From Sthenelais limicola (Eukaryota; Annelida; Polychaeta; Phyllodocida; Sigalionidae): a DNA stretch of 64,000 bases. The translations under genes and the position numbers were made by a program. Shown here in pieces: positions 33,617 through 44,693 of the stretch (positions within the stretch are counted from its first letter, which is position 1; each line of letters starts with the position of its first letter). Location: assembly GCA_942159475.1 (NCBI GenBank), contig OW804094.1, forward strand, positions 8,749,555 through 8,813,554, in the 5' to 3' direction. The notes below the pieces were generated by a model. The model made no database searches, was not told the DNA's origin, and saw only the letters and a program-made list of their open reading frames with translations.

Positions 33617-34690
33617 ATATTCAATTCAATTCAATCCAAGAATTGTTTACTTACAGAATGTTTATGCAAACAAGTGATTCAACTCTGAATAATCAGTTCT
33701 TCCTACAAGTGCCTTGATTCTTGATTTGGTCCTAAATTTTGTTACAACGTTTTAACAACATGAATAACAGTACATAAATTATAGTTTTATAACAAGAAAT
33801 TAAGGTGTATTAAGGTAGGTGATATATCGAGAATCCCGGTAGTCTGAGTGGTTAGGTGATGATAGGTAGGAAATGAAACCCTATATTATTAGTCTGGTTC
33901 GTTTATTCACTAGCTTGTGTGCCCTTCATCAGAAATTAAGAAGTTTTGATGAGGTGTTAACATGAGAAACTTAACAAATCATGGTATATGAAAAATGGCG
34001 AGCATAATTTTGTTTTTGTTCTAAAATCTTTATTCAGGAATTAATAACAATATAATACAATCTCACCCCAGGGGTGATTTTCCTCATGCCCTGACATATT
34101 ACATTTTGTTATTCTTTCAAGGTATCGAGTCATCCGAATATACTAATGCATAGGTGTACAACTTAATCTAGTTTTTGATTCATCCGTATTTAATCTTCTA
34201 CCATACAATTATTACTATTTCAAAAAGTCATTTTACCTACATCCAGCAATTCGTTACATATACACAAGATTTTAAACTAAAATATGAGACATTACTTTGT
34301 GTCGCACAAGAATGATGAATGATAGTGATGGGATGTAATGAGGATCGAAATGATCAATGAAGAGGTATAATATTGTTCCTGTCTTTGGACTCTACCGTCT
34401 GTTTCAGAGAAGTGGGATAATGACAATTACATTAAGTGTAGTCTAGCTAGACACAACAGTAGGCGGAAAACCATGAGTTTCTGATTTGAATTATCACCCG
34501 TGAGCCCATTATCCTCATGCGTACATGACATCCATTGTTCATAACATTATTTGTACACTGTGCATGCCCGTTTATGTTCAACTGTTATTTTACGCGATGA
34601 TTAATTCTATAACAATTCGAAATAAAAAAAAAAAATAAAATAGCAAGTATCATTTTATTGGTTGATAATGAGATTCAAATGTCAATAATA
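33617..34690 (-). repeat. Retrotransposon-derived repeat Q, copy 1, twice interrupted
   Basis: ATTCAATTCAATTCAATCC (antisense tail) and TTCTTCCTACAAGTGCCTTG, AATTATAGTTTTATAACAAG match 35505-35750. Interruptions lie at 33805-33932, precisely flanked by AAATTAAG, and at about 34010-34640, which starts with the antisense of a CCTGAATAAAGATTTTAGAAC tail. Confidence 0.55.
33805..33932 (+). mobile_element. 128-bp insertion with 8-bp TSD AAATTAAG
   Basis: AAATTAAG occurs at 33797-33804 and 33933-33940. The related repeat copy at 35618-35625 has a single AAATTAAG and no insertion. The insert contains GTCTGAGTGGTTAGG, loosely like a tRNA A box, and no clear terminal inverted repeats. A short SINE or an 8-bp-TSD MITE remnant would fit. 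Confidence 0.65.
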
Positions 34691-34920
34691 ATGTTGATAA
34701 TGGGATTCAAGTGCCTTGATTCTTGTGTTGGTCTTAAACTTTGTTACAACGTTTTATAAACTTCAAAACGAAAGGTTATTTAATACAATGTCCTGAAATT
34801 TGTTAAATAGATTCATATGCCTATAAGTGCTGAACTCTCTGAAACATTTGAACGTTTCACTAAAGAGATCTTGTAAAAAACACTTTGAAAATATCCATTT
34901 TTCGACTTGTGTCTCATTTT

Positions 34921-35037
34921 ATTCTGTCTTCAAATTATCAAGGACCCATCCTTTGGAACAGCATACCAACCAATCCAAAACTCTATAACTTAAAGGAATT
35001 CAAAACTTATCTTGAGGATTATATGCTGAAAGAATAA
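34921..35037 (+). pseudogene. LINE reverse transcriptase, last 38 codons
   Basis: The frame reads YQGPILWNSIPTNPKLYN, FKTYLEDYML and ends at TAA 35035-35037. The GPxLWNSLP..FKxxLKxYL pattern ends the ORF2 protein of many CR1/L2/jockey-type elements. It is truncated by the insertion and lacks all catalytic residues. Confidence 0.8.
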
Positions 35038-35449
35038 TAGTAGGGCAGGGGGGAAGGTACTCCCTCGGTCGCCTCCCACTCCTGGCTGCAGGAGTTTGTT
35101 GTTTTAATCTGTAAATTGAATAATCATAATTCGTTATTCCAATCATGAGGTGGCATGTAAATTGCCGACACAACATTTTGTAAGCTTGTAAGACTTACCC
35201 CCTCTTTAAAATTGTTTAAAACCTACTGCAAGGCTACATAGCCCCCACAATAAATGTGGTAACATGATATGTTTATTTAGATTTATTTTATATGTATTTC
35301 TCTTGTATGTATTATAGAAACACTTATGTTCTTGTAGTGAATTAGAGGGTTCTGTCGGAAGAACTGTCAAGGCAGAGATATGTAACCCGTTTTTCCGAGT
35401 AGGCCATATGTAAAAAAAGAATTTGGAAAAATAAAGTTTCAATATATAT
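34921..35449 (+). mobile_element. 5'-truncated LINE insertion, TSD ATTTT
   Basis: ATTTT at 34916-34920 and 35450-35454 flanks a segment that begins within the last 40 codons of a LINE protein, then has a 3' UTR ending GGAAAAATAAAGTTTCAATA and a short TA-rich tail. 5' truncation and a direct target repeat are typical of target-primed reverse transcription. Confidence 0.82.
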
Positions 35450-35469
35450 ATTTTCCTGGAACACACCAC

Positions 35470-36192
35470 AAATGTGCAGATGCTATCTCATCGCTTATAT
35501 AATTAGCTGTGATTAATCAGTTCTTCCTACAAGTGCCTTGATTCTTGTAAAGGTCTTAAATTTCCACTACATGAATAACAGGAACTAAATTATAGTTTCA
35601 TAACGAGAAATTAAGATGTTTTGATGAGGTGGTAATAGGAGAAATTGAACAAATCATGGAATATTAAAAATGGCAAGCATAATGACGATAGCAAGTTTCA
35701 TTTTTGTGGTTGCTGTTAGAGATAATGAGATTCAAATGTCAAGGGACTATACAGAAAACAATAGTGTTGAAATATCCATTGCGAATGCACAAGAGTACTA
35801 GGCAAATAATCCGAAAATGAAATTCAGTAAATTCAACTTTAAAACGTGTCATTTATAATAGATCTATAGTGTTCAATTTGAATATATCTAGCCATGTATG
35901 AGCGTTGAAAATGAATCTATCAATTCATATAGTTGTTTTGAAAATGTACAGGTCCTTATCTTGTTCTTGTTTGCGTTGATAAGCATAAGTGTCTAGATGA
36001 GATCTCATCGCTTATAGTCAGATCGTCAGCCTGCTCCACCGGAGACTGTGTCAGGTGGGGTCAAGGGGTCATTTCCGCCTGTCAGGGCTTCCCATCACAG
36101 GAGTGTTTCTAACAGGACACCCCCCCTCAGTGCTGTGAAATGTGCAATCAAGGCGATCAACACCAACCTGATCAGTCCTTACAGTATGGGAG
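35470..36192 (-). repeat. Repeat Q, copy 2, then unassigned DNA
   Basis: 35505-35750 matches 33680-34005 and 34640-34690 (TCTTCCTACAAGTGCCTTGA, GAACAAATCATGGAATATTA, AGATAATGAGATTCAAATGT). The rest shows no gene. Confidence 0.5.
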
Positions 36193-36620
36193 GTGTTGTT
36201 GGGGTCGGATTCTCAGGGGGACTAAATATTAAAGCTGTATTCTCAGCTATAATGCCAAAACAAATCTCATCAAATTTACTCATATTATGACTTATAGGAC
36301 TGGATTGATCAATATTCTGCTGTTTGTCCCATAATAACATACATATTGGAAGCCCTGGAAGTCATCTTTCGATCTATGTTTCCTTTTTGTGCACAGGTAG
36401 GTGCAAATAAATTATTTATAGAATTGAATTGAATGTTTAAACAAGAATTTGAAGTGTGATAGCGAAGAGAAAACTGCTGCAGGTGAGCAATAATAAGTGA
36501 AGTCACCACAGGAAGGGATTTGGGCGGGTCCTCCAACTACAAAATGAGGACATTTTTAACAGTGCTGTACCAAAAACAACCGGACAGAACCCTCCACAAT
36601 TGTGGTATTGATAAACCCAG
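36193..36620 (+). repeat. Interspersed repeat family I, long copy
   Basis: It includes TATTATGACTTATAGGACTG and ATCAATATTCTGCTG (also tandem at 52.3 kb) followed by AATAATAAGTGAAGTCACCA and AACAACCGGACAGAAC. A GAATTGAATTGAAT tract lies at 36421. Copy 45300-44955 has the same order on the minus strand. Confidence 0.6.
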
Positions 36621-36685
36621 CCGTATTGTCATAATATAAGTCATAATATATGTTATAATATGAGTAAAGTTGGTAAGATTAAAAT

Positions 36686-37121
36686 ATAACTCAACAGGAC
36701 ATGGATCTAGGATGACATATTCACAAAACACGAGTGCGTTGCTTTTCCGTTTATTTTTCCGGAAAAATAATGCACAAGTGTTTTGTGAATGCATCATCCT
36801 AGATCCATCTCAAGTTGGGTTCTATTTTTATGCCATGATATACATATTTTAGCCTTATTTAATCAGTATTTACCTTCATTTCATGTCTCGCAACCCTCTG
36901 ACTCGGCAAAAACAAGCGCCTACAACGTTGCGTCATGAAATGAGCATCATAAAATGAGCGTCATTGATTGGCACAGCTAGATTTACGTAACCAATCAAAA
37001 TAGCGGGAGTAAATTCGCTGCATTTGAAAAGCAGATTCCGCTAGCGCAATCTATGCATGCATAGGCCATGGGCTAATCTGGCCATGTTTTTGTGGATACA
37101 CACACCTATCATCGCATAAAT
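36686..37121 (+). mobile_element. Long-hairpin element, copy 2 (family K)
   Basis: Hairpin arms ATATAACTCAACAGGACATG, GATCTAGGATGACATATTCA and the reverse GAATGCATCATCCTAGATCC, ATCTCAAGTTGGGTTC. The 36840-37121 portion is about 90 percent like 12530-12811 by eye, with ends TTATGCCATGATA / TATCATCGCATAA. Arm sequence differs strongly from copy 1. Confidence 0.75.
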
Positions 37122-37528
37122 GTGATGTGTTTCAGGGAAATGAGTCATAAATCGCAAAAACAGTTTTTGAGATTACTTTATTTTTGAAAAGATGAGATCA
37201 AGCCGATTTCAATGATAGTAAAGAGTCTAATAATCTGATAAGTATTTCTAGATTTAAAGTTTGATATTTTCGTTTTTGAAAAAAAAAATTTCCAATATTT
37301 GTGGGGGTCAATATACAGTAAAGTCACCAAATATACTCCATATGAGGACCTTTAAAACGCAAGAATATGTTACATAGATTGTCCTGAAATTTGATACATC
37401 GATTGATATAGCTATACGTGATGAACTGCCCAAAGATTAGAACATTCCAATAATATGATCTTGTGAAAAAAACACTTTGAAAAATATCAATTTTGCGATT
37501 TATGACTCATTTTCCTGAAACACATCAC
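37122..37528 (-). mobile_element. MITE family A, full copy (407 bp), TSD AAAT
   Basis: GTGATGTGTTTCAGGGAAAT and ATTTTCCTGAAACACATCAC, flanked by AAAT at 37118-37121 and 37529-37532. It borders the right end of hairpin element K. Confidence 0.95.
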
Positions 37529-38521
37529 AAATATTTTGGTGTAATAGCTGAGAAGGCACCCTTAAAACATTCTGTCATCAAGTGTTGCTAGACGAGGGGT
37601 AGACATGACAACCCTTGTTAAACAAATCAATTCTGTCATAGCATTTCTAATTCTAATATATGTGAAGCTTCACAAGAATGGATGTTTTTGGAGAAACAAT
37701 TTTCAAGTTACTTTATATATAAATAGTAAAATAATATTTGAGGTAACACAATCATACAACTTTTAATTTAAAATCATGAAGCAGATGAACATATTTGAGG
37801 CCACAATTTCGAAAAGTCATCAGATGTTCCCCAAAATTGCTCCAGTGATAGTTTCAAGTATCCTGAATTCAAAAATGCTATTTATTAATGACCTTTCTAT
37901 ACTTATTTCCCCACTGTGGGGCCGATCTCCTGCAGGATGCTTCACTATAGGCGGCTATGAGAAAAAGTCATAATTCAACACATTTTCACGTATTCCACCA
38001 GAAAAAAGTAATCAGATTCCTTTCAAGTTCACATATCCTATTCTCATAACAGTTTAGATTACAAAACAGTCAAATATATTGGAGGTCCCCACACTAGATC
38101 TTTTGGTAGACAACTTTGCAAGTGTCAGGTCAAGGTCGAGTATAGGAGGTCAAGTTTGCCATCATTTTGACTGTTTACATCGTTGTTTGCTGTTGTCAAG
38201 TCTAAGTTAGATCACCTAAACCTAAATAATACTTTTCTGATCGATTCTACAACCTTTACATGTTGATAAATACGTATGATTTTCAACAGAAATTTCCATG
38301 TTTTACCCTGAAAGGCTAGGCCATCTGGGAATTGTCAACAAACAAAGTAGTGCAAGATTTAGCTTGGGAATTAAACCATACGTATGTTGTAAAATATTAC
38401 AGAATGTCGGAAACCATGACAGAAACCGTTTACACTTTAACAAACAACATAAACCTAGTCATATTTCGTTTTTCAATATGATTTGTAAAGTGTTGTCTGT
38501 TAACTACTAGACTAGGCAAAC
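37529..38521. other. Non-coding stretch, nothing recognised
   Basis: Frames at 37776-37973 and 38298-38510 carry no domain I know. No family ends. Confidence 0.5.
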
Positions 38522-38849
38522 AAAAAATAGGTGTGTTTCCGATTTACACCCCCTACCTAGAAAAACCTTACCCTACCTAAATTTTTTTTGACCATTCCTG
38601 ATTTTTTCCCCATCATATCTTAGTTTTTTTTGGATTTTTTGAAAAAAAAAGGTTATAAAAGCAGTTTTCCTAACCCGAAACTGTCAAAAAGCACATTTCC
38701 CATGTTCAAAACAACTATTGTTATGAAAAAGACATTTTTCTCAGTTCCTGGGAGGTGGTTTCCAAATAAACAAAATTAACAAAAAAAAAATTACCACCCC
38801 CCTACCTAGTTTTCAGCCAGATAAATCGGAAACACACCTATTTTTTTTT
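38522..38849 (-). mobile_element. MITE family G, copy 2
   Basis: AAAAAATAGGTGTGTTTCCG and TCGGAAACACACCTATTTTT are inverted ends. Its interior is the reverse complement of copy 1. Confidence 0.85.
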
Positions 38850-39628
38850 GGTCCCTAGATAAGTTGCAAAAGAGCGAATATGACAACCGTATAATGGCAA
38901 AATCCGACCAACAAATCACACGCTAACCCCCCAGCGTGGAATTGTGCCCAGCCTCCTTAAATACAATTTGGCAGTTCATGTCATGAGATTTGAAGTTTGA
39001 AAAGTAAATTGATTTATGCTTTTTGAAGCTTTTATGCGTGGATATTTACTTGTTTGTGTCACCAAATCCTAAATCCAATTATAATTTGGGAAGGTTCTCT
39101 AGAATAGCAAATACCATTGTTTTTATTTAGGCCACACAAACTATAAAAAAAAGGGTTTATGTGGGAATCACCTAGGGCATTGGTTTTGCTGCTAAGTATC
39201 CTGTATTTTGAATAACTTTGAAATGATTAATTTTTCCCAGTCTTCATGATGTATCTTGTATGAGTTTAGTTTGATTAAGCTTATTCCTGCTGTCTATATG
39301 ATGAACTGTGTTATGAAGTCACACTTATTACTTAAACTTAAATTATTAATTTATTTATTTCATTTTCATGATGAAGTTATATTAATCGAAATTTGAAAAA
39401 TTTCTCAACATGAAATGTATCACAAGCGCGAAATAGTTTGGGAAATAAAACTTTATTTAAAAAAAAAATTCATGAAGGACAATATCAACGGTATGTATAT
39501 ATTTTATTCTCAACAACACTAATGTATGCATACATTAATGATTACAGTAGGACATTATAGTACATGGTCTGGAACCCACGCCCAAGGTTAGATGTATGAG
39601 AAACGCATGCCTCGCACATGCATGATAC
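38850..39628 (+). other. Non-coding; retrotransposon-like 3' end at 39300-39470
   Basis: GGGAAATAAAACTTTATTTA followed by an A run (39459-39469) looks like a polyadenylated 3' end. No coding sequence precedes it. Confidence 0.4.
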
Positions 39629-42475
39629 GGGTCAAATTTTTTTAGAATGTACAATTGTGATTTTGTGAGATTTAGGAAGATTGAAAAAAAAATTAGTAAG
39701 TATAAACTCATATTCCTTCTGACTGGTATCATAGATGTCCCCACCACCAAAAAACACCAATTATACTCACCAGATTTCAATATGTCAGTTTTTATTGTAG
39801 TTGAAACAAGGTGATATTTTTTGGGGTATACCCGGTATCAAATGAAGTGGCACTTCCTTATATCCTCAATAATTCAGGACATAATGATTCAATTTCCAAA
39901 TAAAAAGTAGTTCCTGATAAGGATTGAATGTTTCTTTACAAGTATATCAATCCATAACCATGTATCATCCAAGGTTATCATTTGAGACATGAAAGCAAAA
40001 GGATCACTTTTCCCCAAAAGAGGAGCGTTTTGGTCAGTAACATATGGTTCAAATATAAATTCAATAACGCTGCAGTTGTTGCCATAAACAGGGTGATAAC
40101 CTGTTTTCTGGTAACTTATACATCTTTTCCATCAATATAGCAACCTTTTACCAATTTGTTATGTTTAGTATCCCTGGTGAAATTGGTAATAGAAAGCCAT
40201 CTTTGATACCGGGCATCCCTTTTCACATATACCTGGCATACCCTTATAATTCCCCACCAACTTTGCCATCATAAATAAGTCAGAAAGTGTTCATATCAAT
40301 AATAGAAAATGATTTACATCAAAGGAGAAATATATATGGTACACAATTGATCTAATTTCGAGTCACTCCTTGACTAAATATCACCCCACTTGGCCTGAGA
40401 CCAACACCTTCTCAAATATACCGGGCATCCCTCTACATACCGGGCATCCCTCAGTAGGGTACCTTTGATCTGACATCTCACTGTGGCTACTTAAATGGGC
40501 ACAATCACATGAAACACAGTAACTACATCAGAAACATGTGTGGTAATAGACACAGGCTCTAAAATCAATGATAAAACCTCAATATGATGGATCACCAAAT
40601 TTCTAAATAAAAATATAGGGGTTGAAAACATGAACAAAAATAAAAATTTCCATATCTCATTTGTAATGTTCCCACATGCTATGGGATGGAACAGGCCATA
40701 TTAGTGCAGAAAATAATGAAGATGAAGTCACATGGGTAGAAGTTATGACAGAAGTTCTATTTTTCAGGGGATGCCAAGGGATGCCCGGTATCATGAATTT
40801 GATTAAAGTTGAATTATATTGCATGGAAATGAGGCATAAAACCACAGACATATTTTCAGTAAGGCATGATATGTTGAAATGATTCGTTTTATGGTGATTT
40901 GTAGGTTCAAAATGGACTTAGTCAAGGACACTAGGATTGAAGGGGGATACCCGGTATCAGGGGATGCCCGGTATCAAACACTCTTTTAATATGCTTTAAA
41001 AAGGTGTCTATTGTGTTTATGAACAAATTTTCACTTGTATCTTGAAAATGGAATGGCAAGGTACATTGAAATTATCATAGGAGGACCCTACCTACAATAA
41101 TAATACCATTTTTCTATCATTTATCATCAGAAAATGATTTGTGTGGCATGCCCGGTATCAAATCCAAACCCATTTGCCTCAACAACGTTGTCCCCACAGG
41201 CCTAAATGTTTCTTGAATTATGTATATGACATTTCTTATTAATAAAAACTAATTCATCATTACTCCTATTGAGAAATAATTATAAAATGTGCCTAGAAAC
41301 GAAGTTCAAAGGTAATGGTACCGGGCATACCCTCTTGGATTCTTGTTAACTGTTAGACTATATTAATCCTTCCTTTAACCTAGGACAGGAAAATGCTTCA
41401 CTAAGAATTGTTGAAAACAACTTTTTAAACACATAAATACTGATTATGCAGATGAATATCCCACAGGTGTTTAATTCCTAAACATCTTAACAATAATTCC
41501 ACACCATACAAGGGCATGTATAATCCTTGGTCGCTCTCATTCTGGTTGACAATGTGCAAGGAATCCCAGGAATACCTACTCAATAACTATATATGGTGGT
41601 TGTCTTGGTTTCCAGAAGAAAAAACAGAGGCATGGTCATATGAAAACAGTTTGAATGTGTGTCCTAAGCTGTTCCTTTCATCCCATACCGGGTATCCCTC
41701 ATTATACCGGGTATACCCCTGATATGATTTGCATTCATATCCCCACAATAAATTGATTTGGAAGATTGTCATTTGGTGTGAATATTAGGATAGATACTAG
41801 GATTACATATACTGGTTTTTAGTTCCCTAGTTGAAGTGAAACTGGATCTACATTATAATAGGGTACAGGGCATACCCGGTATGAAATAGTATAAAATCTC
41901 CGGTTTGGTAAACATTGAACCATGACGCTGTTAATGTCTGCATTACTGGCCGAATTGTACCAGGATTGCATTAATAATATGTTAAAGTATATTTTAGATA
42001 TTTTAAATCATATGTAACGGATAAATATTTAGCCAGTATACTACAATCAATGTGTGATACCGGGCATCCCCTAGTGACCAGAAAAGATTGGACAATTGAG
42101 TATAGAGCTAACATACAGTGATGAGCGCTAGTAGAAGGCTTAAACTTTCCCAAGTTGTCATAAATATGTATGAGGAATGAAACCAGGTGAAACGTAATAC
42201 CTAGAACATTTAGTTTTTTTCAGAATGGAGGTATGATGTGAAAAAGTAATGAATTCTGAGGCGTTTTTATAAGAAAATCAACATTTAAGGAGATTTATTG
42301 CATACAAAACGTACAAATATGTATACTAATGGGTACGTTTTCGTAAAGCTATTGATCTCTGCTTTCCAATGATACCAAGATCATCAGGATTGATTCATTT
42401 GTCTGCAATACCCATTCAGTATAATGTGCAAAGGTTGCAAATTTCGCAATTGTACATTCTAAAAAAATTTGACCC
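39629..42475. mobile_element. 2.85-kb non-coding element with B-like ends and dispersed TACCGGGCATCCC motifs
   Basis: GGGTCAAATTTTTTTAGAAT, then GTACAATTG, at 39629 is the exact inverted match of CAATTGTACATTCTAAAAAA, then ATTTGACCC, ending at 42475. The flanks ATAC and ATAT differ at one base, compatible with an aged 4-bp duplication as in family B. The termini resemble family B but are distinct. No frame exceeds about 80 codons and none looks like a transposase, so the element is non-autonomous. Its interior is not tandem, yet carries about 14 copies of a short motif in both orientations (separate entry). Confidence 0.75.
39823..42071. repeat. Cluster of about 14 dispersed TACCGGG(C/T)AT(C/A)CCC motifs
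   Basis: Sites on the plus strand: 40205, 40229 (degenerate), 40418, 40437, 41317, 41685, 41704 and 42056. Reverse-complement sites: 39823, 40778, 40943, 40960, 41145 and 41868. The core is GATACCGGGCATCCC. Three close pairs have start-to-start spacing of 17-19 bp. The DNA between sites is unrelated, so this is not an ordinary tandem array. Each site includes CCGG, a CpG. I did not meet the core elsewhere in the window. Confidence 0.9.
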
Positions 42476-42517
42476 ATATATTAATAGAGTAGGTTTTGGC
42501 TATATCCTTTACTGTAC

Positions 42518-43043
42518 ATAATGTGTTACTGGGAAATGAGTCACAAGTCGCAAAAAATCATATTTGGAAAGATGAGGTCAAGTGGATTCCAATGATGGTA
42601 AGCTGGGGTACTCAGTGCTGCCCTCAGGTGGCTGGTCATGGCACTGTAGTGAACCTGCTGAAAAATGTGATTGCCTTGAAGGGGAACCGAACCCCGGACC
42701 TTTGGATTGACGTTCCAATGCTCTACCAACTAAGCTACCGAGGCATGCTATCCTCAACAGGTCACAATACCAGGTTCAACCACCAGGACCAAATATCAAA
42801 ACAGTTTATTGGATGTATCAATACATATATGAGTACAGAGTTCATTTAACTTCTTTATTATAGTGATGGACCACCAAGAATTATCACCAAGTTCTTTCAT
42901 CAATCTGGAAATTATAGAAGTATTTATTAGATGTGTTAATATTTACCATCATTAGAATCCCCTTGATCTCATCTTCTCAAATGTAATGATATCTCAAAGT
43001 ACCTTATTTGCGACTTGTGACTCATTTCCTTGTAACACATCAC
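42518..43043. mobile_element. MITE family A variant with two like arms and a tRNA-like core
   Basis: Both arms carry the same family A end. Left: GAAATGAGTCACAAGTCGCA then GATGAGGTCAAGTGGATTCC. Right, read inward: GAAATGAGTCACAAGTCGCA then GATGAGATCAAGGGGATTCT. Normal copies share only about 40 bp between ends, whereas here the inverted repeat is 80 bp or more. A tRNA-like sequence lies between the arms. Confidence 0.7.
42672..42744 (-). tRNA. tRNA-like sequence, probably pseudogene or SINE head (GTC anticodon position)
   Basis: The minus strand folds as a cloverleaf. Acceptor GCCTCGG pairs with TCAAGGC (one mismatch). The D arm is GCTT/GAGC, the anticodon stem TTGGA/TCCAA encloses ACGTCAA, and the T arm has GGGG-TTCGGTT-CCCC. 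The anticodon position reads GTC (Asp), but position 33 is C rather than the near-universal T and the T stem has an outer mismatch. It sits inside a MITE. I favour a tRNA-derived pseudogene; a tRNA gene finder would probably still flag it. Confidence 0.55.
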
Positions 43044-43153
43044 ATTTTGGAGTCAACATTAGACATAAATGATTAACCTATACCTGTAAGAAGTCAATGA
43101 CCGTGGATGTACATAATGCAAAAACCTGAACAAACTTAACTCCAAGAGCATAT

Positions 43154-43562
43154 GTGGTCCGTTTTAGGAAAATGAGTCATAAGTCGCAAAATATAGATTT
43201 TGAGATATCACCATATTTGAAAAGAGGAGATCAAGCTGATTCCAATGATAGTAAACACTAGGACACCTAAAATGTATTTCTATATCTTAAGATTGATATT
43301 TATATTTTTGAATATAAAAAAGTTTGCAATATTTCTGGATGGGTAATTACCAGTAAAATAACTAAATATACTCCATACGAATACCTTCAAAACGCAAGGA
43401 TATATTTAATACAATTTCCCGAAATTTGATGCATGGATTAATCTGACTATCAGTGCTAAACCCATTAAAAATCAGACGATTTCAATAAAGAGGTTCTGTA
43501 AGAATAACTCTTTTAAAATTCCAGTTTTGCGACTTATGACTCATTTTCTTGAGACACATCAC
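43154..43562 (-). mobile_element. MITE family A, full copy (409 bp), TSD ATAT
   Basis: GTGGTCCGTTTTAGGAAAAT and ATTTTCTTGAGACACATCAC, flanked by ATAT at 43150-43153 and 43563-43566. Confidence 0.95.
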
Positions 43563-43819
43563 ATATACTACCTCATCTCTAATAAGTAGCCTCCCAGAAG
43601 CACTATATACATATGTACAGGTACACATTGTTGAAGGGTATTACAAATATTAATGGAATTCTTCTGAATGACATTGGGTTTTGAGACTCCAATGGATGTG
43701 GAACAAGGTCAGCATGCCTATAACTGGGCATATTGGGCATATTCGCGTCGCTTGCGACAGACCTACAGTGGGAAACGAAAGGTAGATTTTCTCAGTTTGT
43801 TGGCAGAAAAGGTGTGAGA

Positions 43820-44057
43820 GGGTCAGATTTTGTAGAAAATGTACAATTCGCCTTCACCATTCCCCCTCAAATAACCCAATTTTCCGACGAAATTTCAGTT
43901 CAAAATTCAGTTCAACATAACCAAACCGATTGTTTGAACCAAGACAATACAAAATATACTCAGATGTACCTAGTATTGGCCATTTTTCAGTCTAATTTAG
44001 CAGAACTTACTGATTGCGTAGATTTGCCAATTCTAAATTTTCTGAAAATCTGACAAA
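43820..44057 (-). mobile_element. MITE family B copy
   Basis: GGGTCAGATTTTGTAGAAAA and TTTTCTGAAAATCTGAC (outer bases degraded). The 106-codon frame at 43733-44053 runs through it by chance. Confidence 0.8.
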
Positions 44058-44106
44058 TATGAGCTGATTACTTTCTCCGGCTATTTAGACTTCCCTGGTC
44101 GTACAA

Positions 44107-44324
44107 GGGTGCAAGTTCCAGAAAATGCACAATTCACATTAAAAAACCCTCCCAAATAACCCGATTTTAATACAGAAATGAGACTCAAAATACAATTCCA
44201 CATAACCAAACACATGCCTTGAATCAACTTAACACCAAATACACTCAGATATACCTGGTATTCATCATTTTTCAGCCTAATTTAGCAAAAGCTGGCGATT
44301 GTACATCTTCTGGAAATCTGACCC
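44107..44324 (-). mobile_element. MITE family B copy
   Basis: GGGTGCAAGTTCCAGAAAAT and ATCTTCTGGAAATCTGACCC, with interior AACCCTCCCAAATAACCCGA. Confidence 0.85.
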
Positions 44325-44693
44325 ATAGCATTTTCCCCCCAATGCTAAAGACCATTTTGTTCCAGTTTCCACTGAATGTATCCAAATGTGAGTTTTAGAA
44401 TAAGAATTAAATGTTGGTCACTTGCGACATTTTGCAAATAATTATAGTTCAGTTCGATCATGAATAGGAATGATGAGAAAAATAAGAGTCATATTAATCA
44501 TAGAGTAGGACAGGCCTACATACTTAACAGGATAATATTGAGCTTTAACATTGAGCGGCCTTAGCGAATAGCAAAAGTCGAATATGCGTTCTATACAATT
44601 ATCGCACAAAAATAACAAGTATATGATGGGTCCCATCACAATGAGTAATTGGACAAATCCAACAATAATTGAGTGAAAACAGGAGACTTATGC

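Larger units (their letters stand above)
34757..35469 (-). mobile_element. MITE family A, right half split by a LINE
   Basis: The right half (ACAATGTCCTGAAATTTGTT, AACACTTTGAAAATATCC, TTTCGACTTGTGTCTCATTT) stops at 34920. The missing tip, ATTTTCCTGGAACACACCAC, lies at 35450-35469 after the LINE. Confidence 0.8.

Noticed and set aside
33235..33624. 129-codon minus-strand frame with many F, S and L
   Set aside because: It lies on a purine-rich tract and a family A terminus; composition explains the open frame.
39629..42475. Transposase gene inside the 2.85-kb element
   Set aside because: All frames are short (under about 82 codons), on both strands, and none shows a DDE-type or zinc-finger signature.
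42672..42744. Functional tRNA-Asp gene
   Set aside because: C at position 33, a stem mismatch and its location inside a MITE argue for a tRNA-derived pseudogene or SINE head.
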